Shown here piece by piece: positions 6,242 through 9,700 of a stretch of 9,700 nt of DNA. The stretch's first letter is position 1; every line of letters starts with the position of its first letter. The stretch is from contig JAUYEQ010000053.1 in assembly GCA_030691295.1 (NCBI GenBank), positions 1-9,700 of the forward strand, read 5' to 3'. A program made the translations under genes and the position numbers. The notes beneath the pieces were generated by a model. The model was not told where the DNA came from, did no database searches, and saw only the letters and a program-made list of their open reading frames with translations. The stretch is from Bacteroidota bacterium. Its GTDB lineage: Bacteria; Bacteroidota; Bacteroidia; Bacteroidales; Prolixibacteraceae.

Positions 6242-7153
6242 TTAGAACAACCCTTCAATGGATAAATACCTTTCACCGGTATCGTATGAAAAGGTGAGTA
6301 TTTTTGACCCTTCAGGCAATTCTGTGATCTTTTTGGCAACAGCTGCAAATGAAGCTCCCGATGAAATTCCAACAAATAAGCCTTCTTCTTTGGCTGCGCG
6401 ACGGGCATAATCAAATGCTTCGTCTTTCGAAACCTTTATTACGCCATCCAGAAATTCTGTTTTAAGATTGACCGGAATAAATCCTGCACCAATTCCCTGT
6501 ATCGGATGTGGGCCTGGAGATCCGCCGCTGATTACAGGCGATAGTTCAGGCTCGACAGCAAACGTTTTTAAGTTTGGAAATTTCTGTTTTAATACCTCTG
6601 AAACTCCTGAAATGTGTCCGCCGGTACCAACACCTGTGATCAGGTAATCAAAACCTTCAGGAAAATCGGCAAGAATTTCCTGTGCAGTTTTTTCTCTGTG
6701 AGCAGCAATGTTGGCTTCATTGTCAAATTGCGATGGAATCCAAGAATCGGGCGTTTCTGCTGCCAATTCAACTGCTTTGGCAATAGCACCTTTCATTCCC
6801 TGTTCGCGCGGAGTTAAAACCAGTTCAGCGCCGTATGCAGTCAGGATTCTTCTGCGTTCAACGCTCATCGATTCTGGCATTACCAAAATCAGTTTGTATT
6901 TTTTTACTGCTGCAACAAGTGCCAAACCAATTCCTGTATTTCCAGAAGTAGGTTCAATCAATACACTGCCGGGCTTTAAAATTCCTTTTGCCTCCGCATC
7001 TTCAACCATCGAAAGCGCAATCCTGTCTTTGATACTGCCTCCCGGATTGGTTTTTTCAAGTTTTACATATACTTCAAATCCAGCAGGATACAAATTGTTA
7101 ACTCTTACCAGTGGACTATTGCCAATGGTTTCCAAAATGTTATTTACTTTCAT
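6242..7153 (-). CDS. cysK: Cysteine synthase (O-acetylserine sulfhydrylase), PLP-dependent
   Basis: A 303-residue fold-type II PLP enzyme that joins O-acetylserine and sulfide to give cysteine and acetate in the cytoplasm. The PLP lysine is K42 in '[12 protein letters not shown]'. The substrate loop is '[11 protein letters not shown]' (68-78), the phosphate-binding glycines are '[10 protein letters not shown]' (174-183), and 'ISSGAS' (263-268) contacts the pyridine nitrogen. '[11 protein letters not shown]' (217-227) is another family-conserved stretch. Length agrees with CysK enzymes, with no CBS domain, which speaks against cystathionine beta-synthase. The ATG at 7153 is preferred to one at 7183 because '[17 protein letters not shown]' is the standard N-terminus and 7183 lies at the edge of a terminator hairpin. 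Only about 28 bp separate the start codon from the T-tract of the preceding ABC operon terminator. CysM is the main alternative name. Confidence 0.95.
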   Translation of the reverse strand: MKVNNILETIGNSPLVRVNNLYPAGFEVYVKLEKTNPGGSIKDRIALSMVEDAEAKGILKPGSVLIEPTSGNTGIGLALVAAVKKYKLILVMPESMSVERRRILTAYGAELVLTPREQGMKGAIAKAVELAAETPDSWIPSQFDNEANIAAHREKTAQEILADFPEGFDYLITGVGTGGHISGVSEVLKQKFPNLKTFAVEPELSPVISGGSPGPHPIQGIGAGFIPVNLKTEFLDGVIKVSKDEAFDYARRAAKEEGLFVGISSGASFAAVAKKITELPEGSKILTFSYDTGERYLSIEGLF

Positions 7154-7181
7154 GTTGTTGTCTTTTTTTAGTGTTTTAAAC

Positions 7182-7209
7182 AAAAAAAGCCTCCCGATGT
7201 TCGGAAGGC
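7182..7209 (-). terminator. Strong rho-independent terminator of the ABC exporter operon
   Basis: On the minus strand GCCTTCCGA (complement of 7201-7209) and TCGGGAGGC (complement of 7189-7197) form a nine-pair stem with a single G-U pair and a three-base loop, followed directly by T7 (7182-7188). It starts seven bases after the permease stop codon (7216-7218). It also lies just ahead of the cysteine synthase start at 7153, so it may affect that gene as well. Confidence 0.85.
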
Positions 7210-7215
7210 CTCAAT

Positions 7216-8565
7216 TTAATTTTTATAAAATAACCACTTTCCAATTTCTTTAAGAGTGACCTTTTTTCCGTACATCAGGATTCCTGTACGATAGATTTTT
7301 CCTGCCACCCAAATTGTTCCTAAAATGGTTCCAACCAGTATGCTCATCGATAAAAGAATCTCCCATACCGGAATACCGTAGGGAATGCGGACCATCATGG
7401 TTACCGGCGATGTAAATGGTATCATTGATGCCCAGAAAGCAAGTGGACCTTCAGGATTTTTAGCAACTGCAAACAGTATAATAATTGAAAAAATCAGGGG
7501 CATGGTTACCGGAAGCATCATTTGCTGTGCATCTTCATCGCTGTCAACAGCCGATCCGATAGCTCCCATCAGCGAAGCATAAAGCAGAAACCCTCCGATG
7601 AAATAGAAGAACAGAGCAAATATAATCAGCGGAATATTCAGGTTGCCGATCATTTGGATAATGTCCAATACCATATTTTCTTTCGCCGGACTGGCAGCCC
7701 CCATTTGTTCCATTACCTGTCCTCCCGACATTATACTTTGAGCCTGAATAGCTGTTTCTGCAGATCCTTGCCCCATATATGCTGCAACTCCTGTGATAAT
7801 TGCGGTTCCAAGCACAATCCATATAGCAATCTGTGTCAATCCGACCAGACCAATTCCGATAATTTTTCCGAATAAAAGTTGAAATGGTTTTACCGATGAA
7901 ATGATGACTTCCACAATCCTGCTCGATTTTTCTTCCATAACTCCCTTCATCACCATTGTTCCATATATGAAAACAAACATGTAAATCAGAAATCCGGCAG
8001 CATAGCCAATTGCCATTGCTATTTCCGTAGAGCTTTTTACCGCTTCGCCTTTTTCGCCTAATTTGATAGTATTCAGTTTAATCCTCGTTTGTGTGGCCGC
8101 CAGTTTCTTTTCCAGATCGGGCACTCCGGTTTCATTGATTACCTGTTGCCGTTTCTCTCCTTCGATGATGTTTTCTATCCGGTTGGAAATCATGTTTTTA
8201 ATATCGAAAGTGATCTGTTTGTCCGAAATTAGCTCGGCCTGATTGGTTGTCAGGATATTCGTCGGGACAAAAAGCAAAGCATAGAACTTACCTGATTTGA
8301 AATTTTTGTTTAATTCATTGTACTCCTGCTCCGGAATATAATGAAACTTGGTGAATTCGGTGCTTTCTATTTTGTTCAGAATAAGACTTGTAGGATCGTA
8401 AACGGCAATGGTGCGTTCTTCCGAATCATCCATTGTAGCCAGATATGCAGGCAGAATTGTCAGTGCGGCCATTATTACCGGAACCAGCAATGTCATGATA
8501 ATGAACGATTTTTTCTTTACCCGTGTAAGGTATTCGCGCTTAAGAATAAGAATGGATTTATTCAT
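7216..8565 (-). CDS. ABC-2 type exporter permease, NatB-like
   Basis: A 449-residue inner-membrane protein. The ATG at 8565 ('MNKSILILKREYLTRVKKKSF') gives the usual short cytoplasmic head before helix one (~21-43); an in-frame ATG at 8583 would add six residues. A large extracytoplasmic domain (~45-180) with a charged helical part follows, then about five helices from ~183 on. The cytoplasmic stretch 'GVMEEKSSRIVEVIISSVKPFQLLFGKIIG' (split over residues 208-237) is the coupling segment conserved in ABC-2/NatB permeases. With the ATPase encoded upstream it should form an exporter. NatAB in Bacillus expels Na+, but many homologues have other or unknown substrates, so no substrate is assigned. 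A glycine/methionine-rich loop at ~265-300 links two helices. The gene is second in the operon and is followed by a strong terminator. Confidence 0.9.
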   Translation of the reverse strand: MNKSILILKREYLTRVKKKSFIIMTLLVPVIMAALTILPAYLATMDDSEERTIAVYDPTSLILNKIESTEFTKFHYIPEQEYNELNKNFKSGKFYALLFVPTNILTTNQAELISDKQITFDIKNMISNRIENIIEGEKRQQVINETGVPDLEKKLAATQTRIKLNTIKLGEKGEAVKSSTEIAMAIGYAAGFLIYMFVFIYGTMVMKGVMEEKSSRIVEVIISSVKPFQLLFGKIIGIGLVGLTQIAIWIVLGTAIITGVAAYMGQGSAETAIQAQSIMSGGQVMEQMGAASPAKENMVLDIIQMIGNLNIPLIIFALFFYFIGGFLLYASLMGAIGSAVDSDEDAQQMMLPVTMPLIFSIIILFAVAKNPEGPLAFWASMIPFTSPVTMMVRIPYGIPVWEILLSMSILVGTILGTIWVAGKIYRTGILMYGKKVTLKEIGKWLFYKN

Positions 8566-8601
8566 GTTGGTATGTTTTATCATTTAATAGTCGCTTTAAA
8601 A

Positions 8602-8653
8602 AGTCTCAGTGTTCAGTCTCAGTGTTCAGTAAAAAAACTGCCAATTGAGACTG
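8602..8653 (-). repeat. Tandem 13-bp repeat with nested inverted repeats between the ABC genes
   Basis: The 13-mer AGTCTCAGTGTTC occurs twice in tandem (8602-8614 and 8615-8627), followed by a further AGT. CAGTCTCA (8614-8621) is then a perfect inverted match to TGAGACTG (8646-8653), and CAGT (8627-8630) to ACTG (8637-8640) around a run of A, making a nested hairpin. The whole lies in the 102-bp spacer after the ATPase stop (8668-8670) and before the permease start (8565). On the transcribed minus strand it would be an intercistronic stem-loop. It lacks coding sense and a mobile-element gene. Confidence 0.7.
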
Positions 8654-8667
8654 CGACTGTCAACTTT

Positions 8668-9600
8668 CTATAACTTGTTTTCGCGGTTTGATTGTTCAAC
8701 TACATGGATGAATACTTCGTTCATGCTTGGAATTATCTCTTTGAACGATACAATCTCGAACTGGTTCATTAGCAACTTCAATAACTCATTGTTTGATTGA
8801 CCATTATTGAACTGAATCTTCATCTGATTCAGATGAGCAGTTTGTACCTGTTCAAGTATGCTGAATTCATGGCCCAGACGGTGGTGCAAATCAGGAGTTT
8901 CGCCCCGGTAAACAACTTCAAAAGTATTGGTCTTGAATTTTTCTTTTACCGCGTCAATCTGGCCGTCCAGAATCTTTTTCGATTGGTTGATCAGCGCAAT
9001 GTGATCACAGATTTCTTCAACCGACGACATGTTGTGGGTAGAGAAAATGATAGTTGTTCCCTGTTTTTTCAGTTCGAGGATTTCATTCTTGATCAGGTTG
9101 GTATTGATTGGGTCGAAACCGGTGAAAGGTTCGTCAAATATGAGCAGTTTTGGTTTGTGAATCACCGTGGTAATGAACTGGACTTTCTGAGCCATTCCTT
9201 TCGAAAGCTCCTCAACCTTCTTACCCCACCATGCCTGAATTTCAAACTTCTCGAACCAGTATTTCAGACTTTTCAGGGCATCTTTTTTCGACATTCCCTT
9301 CAGTTGGGCAAGGTACAGTGCCTGTTCGCCCACTTTCATCTTTTTGTACAACCCGCGCTCCTCGGGCAGGTAGCCAATTTGTGAAATGTCATCGGCCTTT
9401 AAACGCCGGCCATCAAAAAACAATTCACCACTGTCGGGTGCAGTAATTTGGTTGATAATTCTGATGAGTGTTGTTTTTCCGGCGCCATTAGGGCCAAGCA
9501 GACCAAAAACGGAAGCTTCTTTTACCGAAATGCTGACGGAGCTTAACGCCACATGTCCGGCATATTCTTTTACAATATTGTTTGCCTGAAATAATTCCAT
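8668..9600 (-). CDS. ABC transporter ATP-binding protein, NatA-like
   Basis: A 310-residue ATPase subunit that powers the permease encoded downstream. Walker A is 'GPNGAGKT' (36-43). The Q-loop region reads 'IGYLPEERGLYKKMKV' (75-90), with Glu at the usual Gln place, as is common in NatA-like ATPases. The signature motif is 'LSKGMAQKV' (132-140), Walker B with catalytic Glu 'LLIFDEP' (152-158), the D-loop 'GFDP' and the switch His 'STHN' (187-190). About 85 C-terminal residues after the nucleotide-binding domain form the accessory region common in drug/Na+ exporter ATPases. The ATG at 9600 is preferred to an in-frame GTG at 9612 because 'MELFQANNIVKEY' is the normal first strand and a GGAG lies 11 bases ahead of the ATG. 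The gene leads the exporter operon. The substrate is unknown. Confidence 0.93.
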   Translation of the reverse strand: MELFQANNIVKEYAGHVALSSVSISVKEASVFGLLGPNGAGKTTLIRIINQITAPDSGELFFDGRRLKADDISQIGYLPEERGLYKKMKVGEQALYLAQLKGMSKKDALKSLKYWFEKFEIQAWWGKKVEELSKGMAQKVQFITTVIHKPKLLIFDEPFTGFDPINTNLIKNEILELKKQGTTIIFSTHNMSSVEEICDHIALINQSKKILDGQIDAVKEKFKTNTFEVVYRGETPDLHHRLGHEFSILEQVQTAHLNQMKIQFNNGQSNNELLKLLMNQFEIVSFKEIIPSMNEVFIHVVEQSNRENKL

Positions 9601-9700
9601 GGTTGAGTCCACTCCGAAAAGTGATTTGTGTTTTTAAATTATTAATAATCAGATATTTGCTTGTATATTTAAATTGTTTTATGTATCTTGCTTTCATAAT
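9601..9700 (-). promoter_or_regulatory. A+T-rich upstream region of the ABC exporter operon
   Basis: This last 100 bp precedes the ATPase start and must hold at least part of the operon's control region. It contains a perfect 12-bp palindrome, ATTATTAATAAT (9638-9649), about 40 bp upstream of the ATG, and a GGAG that could serve as a ribosome-binding site. I find no clear TTTG/TAnnTTTG pair. The palindrome is pure A/T and may be chance, so no operator is claimed. Confidence 0.25.

Noticed and set aside
6708..7253. A 181-codon plus-strand frame opposite cysteine synthase
   Set aside because: It runs through the terminator and both gene ends and mirrors a clearly functional gene.
8797..9384. 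A 195-codon plus-strand frame opposite the ABC ATPase
   Set aside because: The minus strand encodes a complete ABC ATPase with all motifs; the antisense product (cysteine/phenylalanine-rich) shows no family pattern.
9488..9697. A 69-codon minus-strand frame overlapping the 5' end of the ABC ATPase
   Set aside because: It shares its 3' half with the ATPase in another frame, and the A+T-rich first half is more easily explained as the upstream control region.

Overview
The window looks like chromosomal DNA of a Bacteroidota bacterium, possibly a Marinilabiliales/Prolixibacteraceae-type organism; the lineage below phylum is an inference from protein style only. The clues are a two-component-regulator-propeller sensor kinase of the kind expanded in this phylum, promoter-like sites of the Bacteroidota form (TTTG, about 20 bp, TAnnTTTG-like), weak Shine-Dalgarno sequences and moderate-to-low G+C. 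There is no phage, IS element, CRISPR array, tRNA or rRNA.

Left part, plus strand (1-2976). The window opens in the 3' end of an AHSA1/SRPBCC-type gene. A tiny doubtful membrane ORF abuts its stop codon. Then comes a long propeller histidine kinase gene (about 400-2976) that is broken. It carries a +1 frameshift in a T6 run at 1361-1366, an internal deletion with frame change in the Y_Y_Y domain near 2009-2013, an in-frame nonsense codon at 2098-2100, and probably an in-frame loss of propeller sequence near 1688. The kinase module after these lesions (2125-2976) is still an intact reading frame with all its motifs.

Right part, minus strand (2981-9600). Six intact genes all read leftwards: an NtrC-type response regulator with receiver and AAA+ domains but no DNA-binding domain; a short Ppx/GppA phosphatase; a GufA-type ZIP metal transporter; a cysteine synthase; and an ABC exporter made of a permease and an ATPase similar to NatB/NatA. 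The response regulator converges on the dead kinase with a 4-bp gap, so it may now be an orphan or answer to another kinase. The ABC ATPase and permease form an operon with a repeat-rich 98-bp intercistronic spacer, ended by a strong hairpin terminator just ahead of cysteine synthase, which has its own terminator. The ZIP and Ppx genes may be co-transcribed. The response regulator has the best-supported promoter of the window.

No stretch over 300 bp lacks a gene. I see no convincing undescribed multi-gene system. The points most worth a second look are the multi-lesion sensor kinase, the HTH-less sigma-54 activator facing it, and the palindromic repeat inside the ABC operon.
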